64,000 nucleotides of DNA from Achatina immaculata (taxonomy: Eukaryota; Mollusca; Gastropoda; Stylommatophora; Achatinidae), in contig CM019713.1 in assembly GCA_009760885.1 (NCBI GenBank), positions 79,860,247 through 79,924,246 on the forward strand, written 5' to 3'. The position numbers and the translations under genes were made by a program. Under the pieces are notes generated by a model. The model was not told where the DNA came from and did not search any database. It saw nothing but the letters and a program-made list of their open reading frames with translations. This document shows, in pieces, positions 11,893 through 23,676 of this stretch (positions are counted from its first letter, which is position 1; every line of letters starts with the position of its first letter).

Positions 11893-12635
11893 AACATAAA
11901 AGTATAGTATTATCACTCGGTATACACTGAAGATATGGGGATATTGGAGTAACTATTGTTTTTCCAAGGTTGACAATCTGTTTCTAGATACACAATAGAA
12001 AATCTACACTATTATATGTTCAACAATCAAATCTTTCCTGTCCTCTCTGAAAGTTTACACACAAAAAAAGTCAGAAGTCTGAATAACTTGCAATAACAAA
12101 TATATGCAAATATTCATGAACAAAGATATGTATGTTCGAAACAAGATGCCCGAATCCAAAAATGGCGGCCGAAATTGGCAACTGAAAAACAATATTGACT
12201 TTCATGTTTTTTTTTCTTAGAGAGTAGGGCGATAAAGAGAAATAATGTCAAGTTTTTCTTGATGATCAAAATGTTATACCTAGAAGCATGTTTACTGCTC
12301 ATCAAAATGTTACATCACGGCAAACTGGTCAGTCAACCTACATTATACAAACTATCAACAATGAATAAATAATTACAGTAACAGCATCAACAATAACAGA
12401 TTTGCTATTGATAACACACTAGTAGTTTTACCAGTTATCTCGTTTATATTGCAGCAATTATTATCAAAACTGAACTTGCATTAATAAACGCATGGTGATA
12501 ATTAATCATACTACACACTGAATCCCAGGAAGTTTCTGTGGGAACAAATGTCAGTGCTTTATTATCACAGCTTGTGCAAGCAAAGAAATACAGTCCTAAT
12601 AGTGAACCTGTGAACCACTGAAAGATATAGGGGAC
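11893..12635. other. No recognisable gene
   Basis: AT-rich, with short open frames only. Confidence 0.3.
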
Positions 12636-13235
12636 ATGATGTATGTGCTTATATTTTCCTATATTCAATATCTCTGGGACATAAAGGGAACATGTTTGTG
12701 CTTATATTTTCCTATATTCAATATCTCTGGGACATATAGGGAACATGTTTGTGCTTATATTTTCCTATATTCAATATCTCTGGGACATAAAGGGAACATG
12801 TTTGTGCTTATATTTTCCTATATTCAATATCTCTGGGACATATAGGAAACATGTTTGTGCTTATATTTTCCTATATTCAATATCTCTGGGACATAAAGGG
12901 AACATGATGTTTGTGTTTACATTTTCCTATATTCAATATCTCCGAGAGATATAAGGAACATGATGTTTGTGCTTATATTATCCTATATTGAATACCACTA
13001 CGACATATACGGAATACGACGTTTGTGCTTATATTTTCCTACATTCTATAGCATTTAGACATATAAGGGGACATAATGTTTTTGCTTATATTTTCGTATA
13101 TTCAATATCCATGAAACATATAGGAGACACAATGTTTTTGCTTTTATTTTCCTATATTCAATACAACTGAGACATATAGGGAACATGATGTGTGTGCTTA
13201 TATTTTCCTATATTCAATACCACTGAGACATAAAG
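12636..13235. repeat. 53-bp minisatellite, about 11 copies
   Basis: A unit containing CATGTTTGTGCTTATATTTT recurs every 53 bp (for example 12,691 and 12,744) and becomes more diverged to the right. Because 53 is not a multiple of 3, the same repeat text appears in successive frames, which explains the repetitive overlapping open frames here. They are not evidence of a protein. Confidence 0.95.
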
Positions 13236-13239
13236 GAGA

Positions 13240-13710
13240 TGATGAATAAAATGTATGAAACCAAAACAACACTCAAACAAATGAGAAACATCTCGTAGAA
13301 TGCATCTCTGTCACCGAACATCAGAAACAGAGTTATAAAATGTTACAATGAGCCTGTCCTACTGTGTGGAAATGATTCATGGACAATGAACAGATGAATG
13401 TAAAAACCACTAGAGGTAACATTTATTTGATGTTTTACAAGAAGTTTAGTTCTACCATGGACATCTAAAATGACAAACAAGGAAAGTCTAACAAAAGCAA
13501 ATATAGAAGAGAACCCAACGTGCCATAATAAAGCGTGTCATCGCTCATAGCACATCCAGGGAGAAGGAAAGGGCTTGAAAACATCACAACAACAGGAAAG
13601 ATAAATGTGAAAAGATGCAGGTGAAGACCAACAGAAAAAAAAAATTATGGACAGTAAGCCTATGGTATGGTAAAAAGTCACTCAGAGAGCTGATCAAAAA
13701 TAATATATAC
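13240..13710 (+). pseudogene. LINE RT C-terminal fragment (LINE-B-like)
   Basis: Reads NIRNRVIKCYNEPVLL, GNDSWTMNR and LVLPWTSKMTNKESL in broken frames. This parallels the LINE-B C-terminal segment at 33,950-34,140 (KCYIEPILLYGSESW and IPWTAKITNEE). It is a diverged, dead relative. Confidence 0.65.
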
Positions 13711-15654
13711 AGGAGTATAAGAGTACTTTATTTTCCCTTATTTCTTCTTACTTTGGTTACTGCGATTCCAATAATTTTCTTTTTCATTCCCTCCACTTAT
13801 TCCTCGTTTTATCATTTTGTGGCCAATACCTTTGAAATATATTGTATTTTCTTTCTGTCTCTTTGTAGTTTAAAGTTTTCGAGTATTCTTCCATCTATTC
13901 TTCCTTTGTTTTCTGTGAGCGGTTTAAAGATCCACCGCCGGCTTGCTGGGCCTGTCGCGGTTTGATGGCAGAATTTACCTCAGGGAACTCGTCTCCCTGA
14001 GAGAGTTAAAATTACGTTATCCAGTGACCTCATGGCCACCGTTCCCAGCATGTACAGATGACGATGTGCCGTAGACCTGTATGTACACGAGATATCGGTA
14101 GATTACTCATTTCCGCTGTTCATTTTTATTTCCCGAGGAGAGACTATTCAACTCCAACACCGCTGTATGCACTGCTGTATCGGACCTATACAAATTTATC
14201 AAGCAACACCTCGACGAACGGATACAAAGCTGTTTCCTCTAACGTAATTATCACATACGATTCAATGTAGTACACGTAGCAAGAGCCGTGGTTGCAAATC
14301 CCAACTAAATTCTAGATCACAGCAACACACAATCAGCACAACATCGGAGTCAATTCCCTGAAAACACTGAAGGAAATCCTAAAGTTAAAGATGGAACGCC
14401 TATGGGCTTGCCCCGAGTGTAATGAAGCAACTTCACAGGACCAGCAACAGAGCTAGGCTTTCTTACAGTTACAGCCAGCCATTTTCTAAATATCATTATC
14501 TGTAGCCTTTGATTTCAAGTGAGAGACATGCAACTCGTTCTTCTCTCTTTCTCTCTCACACACACACCCACACACACAGAAACACATATTTAGGGGCCAT
14601 TTTATCCTTATTAATGAGCCCTATAATAATATTAATAATGTTAATGAAAAAGATTGACATACTGGCGTAGACATATAAAAGATAAAAAGGAAAATGTACA
14701 ATACATTTGAAGCCACGTAGATACATATACTTAAAAGAAACACGTATTAGAGGAACTGAAATTAAAAAGAAAATGTAACAACAGTAACTAAACAAATATA
14801 TGACAGCTCTAAACAAATTGTAATTCAGTATAATATTACAATAACAAATTCACTTGTGTGTAAAATTACAAGGAAAGATAACCCGAGGGGAAAGGGGGGG
14901 GGGGGTTCAACACAGTGCTGTAGGTATGTCGACACAATCAGCGATTCATTGTATTCTTTCTTCCTTGGAAGATGGGCCAAGCTGATGTTGAATGTTTGCT
15001 GTTAATAAGAGCGAAGAAGCTGTTGCATGATGAAAGCGACTTTGAGAAGATATACTGGTTTTCTGGAATACTAACAGCTCAATCGTCAGCTCTCATTTCT
15101 GGACCATCGAAGACTCGGCTTCTGCTACAGCAGCATTCCCTGGTTTAACACACACATACATCATTAGTTTGACTTGGGAAGCAACGATCGTGGCTATTTA
15201 GCTAACAAATAACATATTGTTACAGTTCCTTAATGCGGAACTGCTTCATAAAGGTTCGAAATCAAACTCCAGGGTGATTGGAACCAGGACAGCTCCATAT
15301 ATGGTCCGAGTCATGCAGCAGCATCCATCCAAGAGTATGTTTGTTAATAGTTCCCATCAAGTGTTATTATTTACGTTTTCTGTCACACAGTTCAGATTTC
15401 CTACCAGTACCCTTAATTTGTCCTAGCTCCAGCAATCGCTTCACAATTACATTGTAATTCCATTTCCGCTCTAATTTGCCAGCAGTCTGTCAAATACAAT
15501 TTTATCAATGTCAGCATGGTCCATTCTCAGCCTGTCATTTATGTTTAGTATGTGCGCATCATAATTATTGAATGTCTGCAACACAGAAATCGTTATGTGT
15601 TAAAGGGCAGAATTTCAGACGGGGCTGATTGCAAAACTCTTAACACTATGAAAA
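13711..15654. other. No recognisable gene
   Basis: Contains a more GC-rich block at 13,910-14,280, a CT/CA simple tract at 14,540-14,580 and a run of 13 G near 14,896. Open frames of up to ~115 codons occur, but none shows a recognisable domain. Confidence 0.3.
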
Positions 15655-15801
15655 TAAAGATCAATCAATCAATCAATCAATCAATTAATTAATCATTCAC
15701 TCAATCAATCAATCAATCAATCACTCAATCACTCACTCACTCACTCAATCAATCAATCAACCAACCAATCAATCACTCACTCAATCAATCAATCAATCAA
15801 T
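15655..15801. repeat. (AATC/ACTC)n tetranucleotide repeat
   Basis: Long tract of AATC with ACTC variants. It may be the tail of a minus-strand retroposon lying to its right (15,802-15,960), where a minus-strand frame ends just before the tract. Confidence 0.9.
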
Positions 15802-16599
15802 AGCCTCTTCCTTTTCAGCCTCCACTCCTTTAATGAAGAGACCATAACACTGGCAGTCAGCATCGTCTGTTTCCTCTATGCCTGTCATCATAATCTCTTG
15901 ATAGATGGTAAGTTCTTTCTTTGTCCTGAAACATTCGTGCCAGCAACAGCTGCTAAATTAACAGTAACTAAATAGCAACTATAGCAACATAATCTCTGGG
16001 TGTAAAATACCAATAGTTATACCAAACAGAAGTCGTCACGTCGCTTACGTTTTTATCTTATTGTTCAAACCCGAATTTGCTTTAACAAACTCAGGCTGAT
16101 GAACAAGCTAAGTTTGTTAAGTTTGTTCAGGAGGAACTGTACGTACAAATACTCCTCCCCTATCCCTACATCTTGTAAAAGCGACGGAGACTGTCCTGAC
16201 AGTAAACTTTGACAGACTGGCTGTTTTGGATGTTAGAAAAGTCGGTATCACATGATTAATGCAGGTTTTATATATCAGGTAAGGTATTTATGAAGATAAT
16301 TTTCTGCCAAAACACTGAAGAATATAGGGGATATTCTAACATTGGCCATGTTTTCCTTAATCTAGTCTATGTTTTAGAGACACACGAGGAACATCAGGAA
16401 TTTTCCTCGCCCTGTTCTACACCTTTGAGTCACTTAGCCTAAAAACAAATAGTTTATATTTCATTTGATCAGTCGTAGTTCATTAACATGGAACATGGTG
16501 TTAGTGTTTCTGCTTTCCTTGGGCTGTACAAGCAAAATATTTATATATTTCTAGTCTACATATAAGTCACTCATATTTTCTTTCATAAATTCAGTGCTA
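15802..16599. other. Unassigned; possible retroposon 3' end at left
   Basis: The first 150 bp read openly on the minus strand (TIYQEIMMTGIEETDDADCQ) and end at the tetranucleotide tract, a layout seen for LINE tails. The plus strand has an AG acceptor and a GTAAGT donor around 15,818-15,908. I could not decide what this is. The remainder shows nothing. Confidence 0.25.
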
Positions 16600-16760
16600 T
16601 TAAGACATACTGTGGTGTTTGTCTACAGTTTCCTTGACCTTCTCACAGCTAGAGAGTGGTGTGACCAGTCATCAGCACTGAGGGTTACTGCAGCAGCTGA
16701 GTTCACTGTGCGCATTGATTAATCTTCTGTATGAGTGACGCACCTGTATGTAGTGTTACA
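16600..16760 (-). mobile_element. Diverged relative of the SINE candidate at 11,690
   Basis: Shares the blocks GTTTCCTTRACCT and TGGTCAGCATCA-like text in the same order as 11,700-11,760. The tRNA-like head is too decayed to read. Confidence 0.35.
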
Positions 16761-16894
16761 ATCATTTCGACTTTTTGATGAATGAATGAAAGGTACATTA
16801 TTTTACATGATCATTCATCAACTATATTTATCATTACAAACCTATTTTAGAAGACCTAGATACAGTAGGTGGACAACCTATTAAAGAGGACCAG

Positions 16895-17537
16895 TTGATC
16901 TTGATTTTCAGGAATACAGAACGCTGGATCCGCATGGATTGAACTCGAAATTCAACTACACTAAATATTCCCCTTATCCAGTCATATTCTATCTGAACTA
17001 GGTTCTGCTCCTTCCTCATCTGTAAAACATATTCCACTCACATCATTCGGTTTCAAACCCTCGACTCACACCACATCCACATATTCCACCAAAATTACCT
17101 GGCGAGATTATCCCTGTATCTCACCTTTCTGCAGTCTCCACATCCTCTCAGCTACACATTTATCCCACACTGCAACGCTCCATTTAAACAATATTAACTC
17201 ACTACCACACTCACTCTTGGACGAGGCTTCTTACAAGTCATAGTTAAGTGCTCCATTTATTCTTTTGTTTTATCCATTCCTATTTGTTGTATAGATTTCA
17301 TGTGAACTAATTCTTTGTCCTATGTTTTTGTGTGTTTAAGTTGAAACCGAAAGGTTACAGTTGTGTTTGTAAAACTATTTAAAGCTTTTTGCACTTTTTT
17401 TCTTAATGTTTTTGCATTTCTTTTATTACATCCGTACTCGGTGGTTTCGTCTATTGTTGTATACTTAGTTTCATACACTTATACATACACTAATTATCAG
17501 TGTTTCACTGATATTTGTGCTTTTGTTTGTATTATCT
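16895..17537. repeat. Dispersed repeat G, copy 2, left part
   Basis: Homologous to 8,985-9,424 and the beginning of 9,605-10,020. It is interrupted at 17,538 by a LINE-F insertion. Confidence 0.65.
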
Positions 17538-18060
17538 TACTTATATCTTATATCCTTCCTGTGCTGTTAAACGTCACATAGGGCCCGCAATGGTAATTTG
17601 CCAAGATGTCCTGTCTTCGATGAGTTTTTCAGTCTCATCAAGGGATGTTATGCCCACTGTATTGGCTTCTCTTAACAATGTCCTTTTTAGAGTTTCACGT
17701 TGTCGACCTCTTTTTCTTCGGCCTGTTCTTTCCCATTTGATAGCGTGTTTGGGGATTCTCTTACTATTTCTTCTCATCACATGACCGACATATGTCCATC
17801 TTATTTTTCTGATCAACCATAAGACAGCTTGTTGTTTGCTCATCTGTCTGATCTCTGCGTTGATCTTTTTAGTTGTTTTCCAGCCTTCACAACCATAAAT
17901 GAGGCTGAATTTCAGCTGAATAATCTTAATTTAGTTTTTATAGTTATAACTTTTGAAAGCCATATATTCTCAATATTCTTGAATGTCAATGTTGCGTTGG
18001 CATTTCGAATTCTAAATTCTTTTCTAGTGTCACCATTGTGGTCTATATAGCTGCTGAGAT
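17538..18060 (-). pseudogene. LINE-F RT C-terminal fragment
   Basis: The minus strand gives GHVMRRNSKRIPKHAIKWER followed by RKRGRQRETLKRTLL and, upstream, DHNGDTRKEFRIRNANATL. This is the C-terminal end of a LINE RT, distinct from but related to LINE-D. The 3' end carries TATAAG-type repeats (TCTTATATCTTATATCC on plus). It splits repeat G copy 2. Other 3' ends of the same family lie at 29,010-29,301, 40,170-40,335 and 43,298-43,366. Confidence 0.8.
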
Positions 18061-18345
18061 ATGCAACATATAAAAAAGATATGCTATTACAAAAAACATT
18101 AATTGCTAGATCTTCATTTTCTTCATTAATTGTGACATCTTTCTATTTAGGTTCCAGTCTTCTCAATCTGACAGTTTGCCCAATACTTCACTTCTAAAAA
18201 TAACACTAGTCTACTCTTTGCTGCAAGATTTATTTAATTGGCTACTCAGAATTAATCAACACCCACGCTTTATTCTAATGATACAACATCCATTATTCCA
18301 TAGAACCGTTTTAAAAACATGGCTACCCACAATCACTCGTTATGC
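18061..18345. repeat. Dispersed repeat G, copy 2, right part
   Basis: Continues the repeat after the LINE-F insertion. It shares GTTTGCCCAATACTTCACTTC and CATTATTCCATAGAACC with copy 1. Confidence 0.65.
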
Positions 18346-18862
18346 TGGAAAAAACATTAGCACTGACTGGTGGGAAAGTATAGTTACACAGCAATCTAAA
18401 ATATTTGATTGAAATGAGACAAGAGTGATGCTGTGCTCAAAATCAAAGATTAAGTATGAATACTAAAAAGAATAGTCTGAATATGAATGTTTAAACTGTA
18501 GAGAAATACCGCATAGAGAAAAAACAATATATATAGTGAAAAAGCAATCAATAAAAACATAGAATATATTAGCCATATTAAACAGTATAACAGTGTATTC
18601 TGGACTTTTCAGACGGGAAAAACAAAATACAAGGAACGCGATACAGAGATACATATAGACGACGAAAAGATGTAACAACATCCCCGTAGCATATTTGTGT
18701 TTTCGTACTGATAATGTTGCATGCTCCTTCTACTTTTATTTTCTAACACACCTTTTTCAAATCAAATAAATAGTAAGCCTCGATTAAGTGAACATAGTAC
18801 ATTTTACAAGGGAAGGTAACGTTTACTTCAGTCGAGATATAAAGTCCCAGTACAGTACTTAC
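18346..18862. other. Intron-like AT-rich sequence
   Basis: No gene or repeat recognised. It lies directly downstream (minus sense) of the candidate transmembrane exon. Confidence 0.3.
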
Positions 18863-19025
18863 CGTCTGCGAATCCGCTACCCTTAAGGTGATCAGCCTTC
18901 ATTATTGTCTGATTTCGAAACTTTCCGCTTACACAACAGGTGCCACAGACCAATGCAGAAGATCACAAGCAAAATAGGAAGTGGAAGAAAAAACATGTAC
19001 TCAAACTCTGTTTTCGGTTTTTGGC
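18863..19025 (-). CDS. Candidate transmembrane exon of the multi-EGF receptor
   Basis: On the minus strand a pyrimidine-rich tract and AG precede 19,025, and a consensus donor (ACG/GTAAGTAC) follows 18,863. Entering in phase 1, the same phase as the EGF exon donors upstream, gives QKPKTEFEYMF, a hydrophobic run FFLPLPILLVIFCIGLW and then the basic stop-transfer HLLCKRKVSK. This is a typical single-pass membrane segment with a short cytoplasmic start. About 36 codons after the acceptor the frame meets TGA (SDNNEG-stop). In the +1 frame the sequence stays open (KADHLKGSGFADG) up to the strong donor. Either this is the last coding exon, with a spliced 3'UTR, or a 1-bp indel has broken the frame. 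The exon is predicted from motifs only. Confidence 0.45.
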
Positions 19026-19106
19026 CTTTAAGTTCAAGCAAGTGGAATATATAAAAAGTAGAGGAACATACAGGTGAGAAATTATCAAAACAGTGAGTAA
19101 AAAGAA

Positions 19107-19213
19107 GAGCATGCTACAAATAAACTTTCCTTTATCTGGTGGAGCATGCTTTAAATAAACTTTCCTTCCTCTGGTGCAGCATGCTAAAAATGAACTTTCA
19201 TTCATCTGATGGA
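19107..19213. repeat. 35-bp tandem repeat, 3 copies
   Basis: AGCATGCTACAAATAAACTT and two variants start at 19,107, 19,142 and 19,177. Confidence 0.85.
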
Positions 19214-19764
19214 TACAGTCAGTAAACAAAAAATAAAAAAAATTGGATAGGCACAAAATGAAACTGTAGAAACTTAGAAAGATAAAACTCTGGAAAAGAA
19301 AAGCAGATAGCATTTGGCACAAAGAACATCATCTTTAATTAATATTTTCTTGTCCGTATATGAAAGTTAGCAGAAAGAAAACAACAAGAAGAAATAATAG
19401 GCAGAGACAAATTTTATTCAGCTACTTAGTACGAGAAAACTAACAGAAAATCTTCCACTTTGAAGACTGTTGTCAAGTGTTATATATACTTCTATTCAAA
19501 GGTTTAGGGCTACTTTCTAAAACACTTCCATAAAAAAATAATATGAAACCAATATCAGAAAAAATATTATCAGAATTAACCGTGTTTAAAATTAAAGGAG
19601 TTCATAAAACTTTTGTGCAATTGTGATAATCCATAAAAATGTTATGAGTCACTCATCCATCATTATAAAGTCATAAGATAAGAACTATTACAGGTGGTCT
19701 GTCAAAATCTGGTATAAACACCATTTGTGGCTAAGCATTCGACAGATCATCGACGCATGGTGTT

Positions 19765-20150
19765 CACAAGGTTTTTCTGCTCTGAGCTTGAGTGAGAGAG
19801 ATTCTGACCGCTGGTCTTGGTGAAGTAAGTTCAAATAGACGTAAGCGTCTGCAAATTGTCACTTTGCTAATGTTAATGTTTGCAGTAATCACCAGCTGAC
19901 GTTGTAGTCTGGTACAGGTGACTGTCCAGTGGCGAAGGGCAGACAACGAGAGATATCTGTCATCTTACCAGATCGCACAACGTAGACTTCCTGAACGGTT
20001 TTGGTCTTCTACTCTCCCGGTGACTGTAAACCTCTCCAGAAGCCTTTGCATTGTAGAATGTGACACTCCCAAACATCTTCCAACCTAACTAGCGAATTCG
20101 TAATTCTCAACCCACACAGTAGCCCGAACAAGTTCTAAGGTGATAGGCTC
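19765..20150 (-). pseudogene. Tc1-like transposase N-terminal remnant
   Basis: The minus strand reads the paired helix-turn-helix region of a Tc1-type transposase: LELVRATVWVENYEF, CLGVSHSTMQRLLERFTVTG, RVEDQNRSGS, DDRYLSLSALRHWTVT and INISKVTICRRLRLFELTSP. Stops interrupt it, and it ends around the position where the linker to the DDE catalytic domain should begin. No DDE motifs follow, so it is a truncated, dead copy. To its right, 20,506-20,531 reads on the minus strand like a Tc1 terminus (TACTGCACAAAAGTAAAAGA). Confidence 0.7.
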
Positions 20151-20505
20151 CTTCTCTGGGGTATGATTTTTGCAACTGGTAAATCTCTTTTTATCACAAA
20201 GTTTATAATGAATGAAAAGTGACACCTGTTCAGCAATATTCCCTAGTGCAAGCTTGCATCTTGAATCGACAAGAGTTTTTTACCTGCATGGGTTGGCGGA
20301 ACAAGTGAATCCTACCCTAAATTTACCGTTAACACAAAGTCACTGTACGTGATTTTTACACCCACTGTGATAACCAGTGAGTACTTTTTAATACCTCACG
20401 CGTATAGAAGACTGTTTGTGGATGACATTTAAACAAGTTTCAACGAAATTATTCTTTATTCTATCACATATTTTTAACTGATATAAACATTTTTTTTAAA
20501 TAAAG

Positions 20506-20531
20506 GGGTGTTCTTTTACTTTTGTGCAGTA
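20506..20531 (-). repeat. Tc1-type terminal sequence
   Basis: The minus-strand TACTGCACAAAAGTAAAAGA motif lies about 350 bp before the transposase remnant, as expected for the 5' terminal repeat. A similar block near 19,605-19,620 (AACTTTTGTGCA) is in direct, not inverted, orientation, so the left end is rearranged or unrelated. Confidence 0.45.
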
Positions 20532-20579
20532 GTAGTTGAATACGTTCGTTGTACGTTCTAGTTAGAAAAGAGAGACAAC

Positions 20580-21480
20580 AGGTATGGCCGCATGTGGTGT
20601 TAACCGGAAGGTAATGAAGCATATTAGTTGTACTGACAAGACTAGAAAGGAGTTTAATGGTCAGATACTGATTTAGTAGACAATGGATACGCGTAAATGG
20701 CTGTGTATTGATATAAGTGAAAAAACAGATAGGTCTAAATGGTCACATAATTATTCCATAAAAAAGAGGATCAATACAATGGTCAGATATTGGACGAACA
20801 GAAAGATGAGCAACCTAAACTGTTAAATAATTGCCAACAGAAAAGATGACAAAACGTATAGATCAGATATGATCTTGAATGATCTTATATTGGACGAAAA
20901 GAAGGGAATGACAGTTATGCCATACACAGGGAAGGCAGAAAAACAGTTATGGTCATAATGTGGGCTAGAAGAAAGACGAAGAACAGTAATTTCATTTACT
21001 AAGTCAAGAGAAGAAGAATAATAGTTATGTCATATACTGGGCAGAAGAAAGAAAAAAAAAACAATAATGTCATATACTTTGCCAAAAGAATAAGAATAAC
21101 AGTTATGTCATACTTTTCCAAAAGAAGAAGAATAGCAGTTATGTCATAATTTTAGCCAGCAGAAAGAAGTATTGCAGAAAGTGTTGAATTCACAAACAGT
21201 GCAAAAACGAATAACAGTAATGGTCATATATCTGGTTGAGAAAGAGGAGCAAAATTAGTCATCATATATTGGGATTCCTAAAAGAAGGTTATCAGTAAGG
21301 TCAAATTTTGGGTCCACATAAAGAGGGACTGCAGTAATGGTTAGATAGATATTGGACCAAGAGAAATAAGAATAATGATCAGATATTAGGTCACCAGAAG
21401 AAAGAGGAGTAACAGTAATTATCAGATACTGAACCAGCAGAAAATGAGATAGTTATAATACAGAAGATGGGGAAAAATTG
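20580..21480. repeat. Degenerate purine-rich tandem array, unit about 40 bp
   Basis: Variants of AGAAGAATAACAGTTATGTC and GGTCAGATATTGG with AGAAAGAAG spacers recur along the whole stretch at irregular 35-50 bp spacing. Too diverged to count units. No coding potential recognised. Confidence 0.6.
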
Positions 21481-21685
21481 GAGAGTTGTTTACTACGGCC
21501 TGATATTCTCACCAACTCAGAGAAAGCAAATAAAACAATTATAACCCTGCCATTGTACTTTCTCTCACACCTTCCTGCCTTGTCATCATTTTGTTAGGTT
21601 TCTCTACTTTCTGTTTATTCTCACAGTACATACAAAACGAGAAAATAGTACACATCGGTTCTTTTCTTTTCGTACAAAACAGTAC

Positions 21686-21820
21686 CTTGTAAACATTTAT
21701 CTCCACTATAGCCTTGTATACACTGAAAACAATTTCCGGACTTGTAGTCACAGGTACTATTTAAACAATACTCAGAACACGGTGAATAGCAATTCTCGCC
21801 ATAGTATTTCTGTGGACAAT
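21686..21820 (-). CDS. EGF-like exon (8 cysteines) of a multi-EGF receptor
   Basis: A 135-bp minus-strand exon with acceptor AAATGTTAG/AT before 21,820 and donor ACAAG/GTACT after 21,686. It is phase 1 at both ends, so it can be skipped or duplicated without shifting frame. It encodes one module starting CPQKYYGENCYSPC and ending IQGYSGDKC, with eight cysteines in the laminin-type/MEGF spacing. Such modules form extracellular adhesion or scavenger-receptor stalks. It is the most 3' EGF exon seen and precedes the candidate transmembrane exon by 2.7 kb of intron. Gene identity cannot be fixed from one module. Confidence 0.8.
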
Positions 21821-22332
21821 CTAACATTTGAGAATATAAAAATAATAAAAATTTTAACTATCTTTAACCTTTGATATTCTTATTCAATTATATCTCAGAC
21901 AAATAACTTTTCCAATTCTAATAAATTCGAACATTTGATTAGACAATTGGCTCATTTCATGGACAATCGTTATAGATAATTTCAAGTAAGAAAAGTTGTC
22001 ATTGTTAGCAATATATTTACATGCTAAATTCGCTTCGTAACTTGTAAATTAAATCAGATTTCAAGAAAAGGTGAAAAACGTGACATTTACATTAAATAAA
22101 ATTTACAAATAAAACTGTGATTGTTCTGTAAAATTTAAAAAAGTTTTCTACTTTGTTACAAAAAATATATGTCATAGTAAAACTCCATAATCACAAAACA
22201 CGATTCTTGTGTACAGACAAACTGCCAAAGAATTGTAAAACATACTTTTTTCTCAGACATTTTCTTTCAAGAATTGCTGCTAAAAGATATGACGGTGAAG
22301 ATGCTGTACGATTAGATAATCTGCGATCCACA

Positions 22333-22435
22333 GCTGACGTGCTAGCGTCAGGTTTATCGCACCATAACTGACATGCTATCGTCAGGTTTGGCGGACCATA
22401 GACTACATGCTAGCGTCAGGTTTCTCGAACCATAG
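22333..22435. repeat. 34-35-bp tandem repeat, 3 copies
   Basis: Units built on GCTAGCGTCAGGTTT plus ACCATAGCTGACATGCT-type text start near 22,333, 22,368 and 22,403. Confidence 0.85.
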
Positions 22436-22660
22436 CTGACCAAGACCTTGTCCCACCTCTCCGTTGTTACCACCAGTAACGGGCCTGGCTTGGCTAACGG
22501 AGCAGGGATCGCTATAGTCCCCCTTGGTAGTGGAGTCGTCTACAGAAGCACTGCACATTGCCGGTTTTTTAGTTGTAATCCTAAACTGAAAAAATGACTG
22601 CCATAAACCTCTTCCACATCGATACAATGCTGCTTCATTACTTCTACAGCTTCTCCTGCA
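22436..22660 (-). other. Open segment behind a good acceptor; undecided
   Basis: On the minus strand a pyrimidine-rich tract and TTTGCAG precede about 22,656. A frame beginning RSCRSNEAALYRCGRG then stays open for roughly 85 codons until it runs into the 34-bp repeat. It has no EGF spacing and no clear donor, so I do not call it an exon. The low-complexity neighbour argues against coding. Confidence 0.2.
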
Positions 22661-22969
22661 AATAACACCATCCAGAAGTTACAGGAAGATAGCACAACAC
22701 AAGACAAGATGAAAAGATATAACAAGAAAAAAGCCTGAATATAATGAAAGAATAAAAGATTCAGAATTCACTGGAGAGTTCAAGCGTCGTGATAGACTTG
22801 AAAACATAAAAGAACAGAAAAGATAAATGGTAAAACAAGCAGGAGAAAAGATAATAATCAATCGCACGCAATAGAACGACAGTGTACTACCAAATAAGTG
22901 ATGTAAAACAGTAAAGTTGTGAATCTTAAAAGATGTCGAATCAATCATGCTGTGTAGCAAGACGCCTGA

Positions 22970-22992
22970 TAATGATGATGATGATGATGATG
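22970..22992. repeat. (ATG)n trinucleotide repeat
   Basis: Run of ATG/GAT triplets. A second short one lies near 23,140. Confidence 0.9.
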
Positions 22993-23676
22993 ACTATCAT
23001 GACAATAATGATGATCATGACGATGAACAAAAACATGCAATTTCGTATAAAATTAGGTGAACCTATAGAATCTCTGAAACTGCTATGAGGGAGGTTATTG
23101 TGATAATATACTCCAGTAACTGAACTTGCTAGTTACGATGACGATGATGATGATGATTGTAACAGAATATGGATTTTCAGGGTTTGTCCCGCTGCCATAC
23201 TGGTATAAAAGTTAATTCCCTTTTTTGTAGTAGTTAAAATTATGGGGATGATCTTCCGCTCATTAACCGTTCAGAACCTTGAGTTAAAAACGTTTACGTG
23301 TTATGAGTGTTTCACCGTACCACGGGAATTGTTGGGAGTTTTTAGTTTTGGCGGGATAGGTGGGGAATTGATTTTGAACCTAAACTAATTAGTAGATTCT
23401 GTGTCCAATGTCATAGGAGAGCAGTCCTGTTTTCTTCTAGTTATGGTGTAAATGTTAAAAAATGGTGGACTACATCCGATATGTTACGGTGGTACAACGC
23501 TGGCGAATGTTACTGCTGTCAGAGTAATTTGTGTGCTACGTACTTCCACCAGCAGTTTCAGATAAATGCATTGATACTTCATCCATCATCAAAGACTTCC
23601 ATCATCATCATTTTGCTTCACTACTAATTTAAATAGTAAGTCACATTAGCATGTCACAGTATGATATGATAACTAC

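Noticed and set aside
12636..12954. Repetitive tyrosine/isoleucine-rich proteins
   Set aside because: Frame shadows of a 53-bp minisatellite.
15813..15908. Plus-strand exon between a good AG acceptor and GTAAGT donor
   Set aside because: The encoded 29 residues match nothing I recognise. The minus strand reads like a retroposon 3' end next to a tetranucleotide tail.
22403..22660. Minus-strand coding exon of the EGF receptor
   Set aside because: Good acceptor, but no EGF spacing, no donor, and the frame runs into a 34-bp minisatellite.
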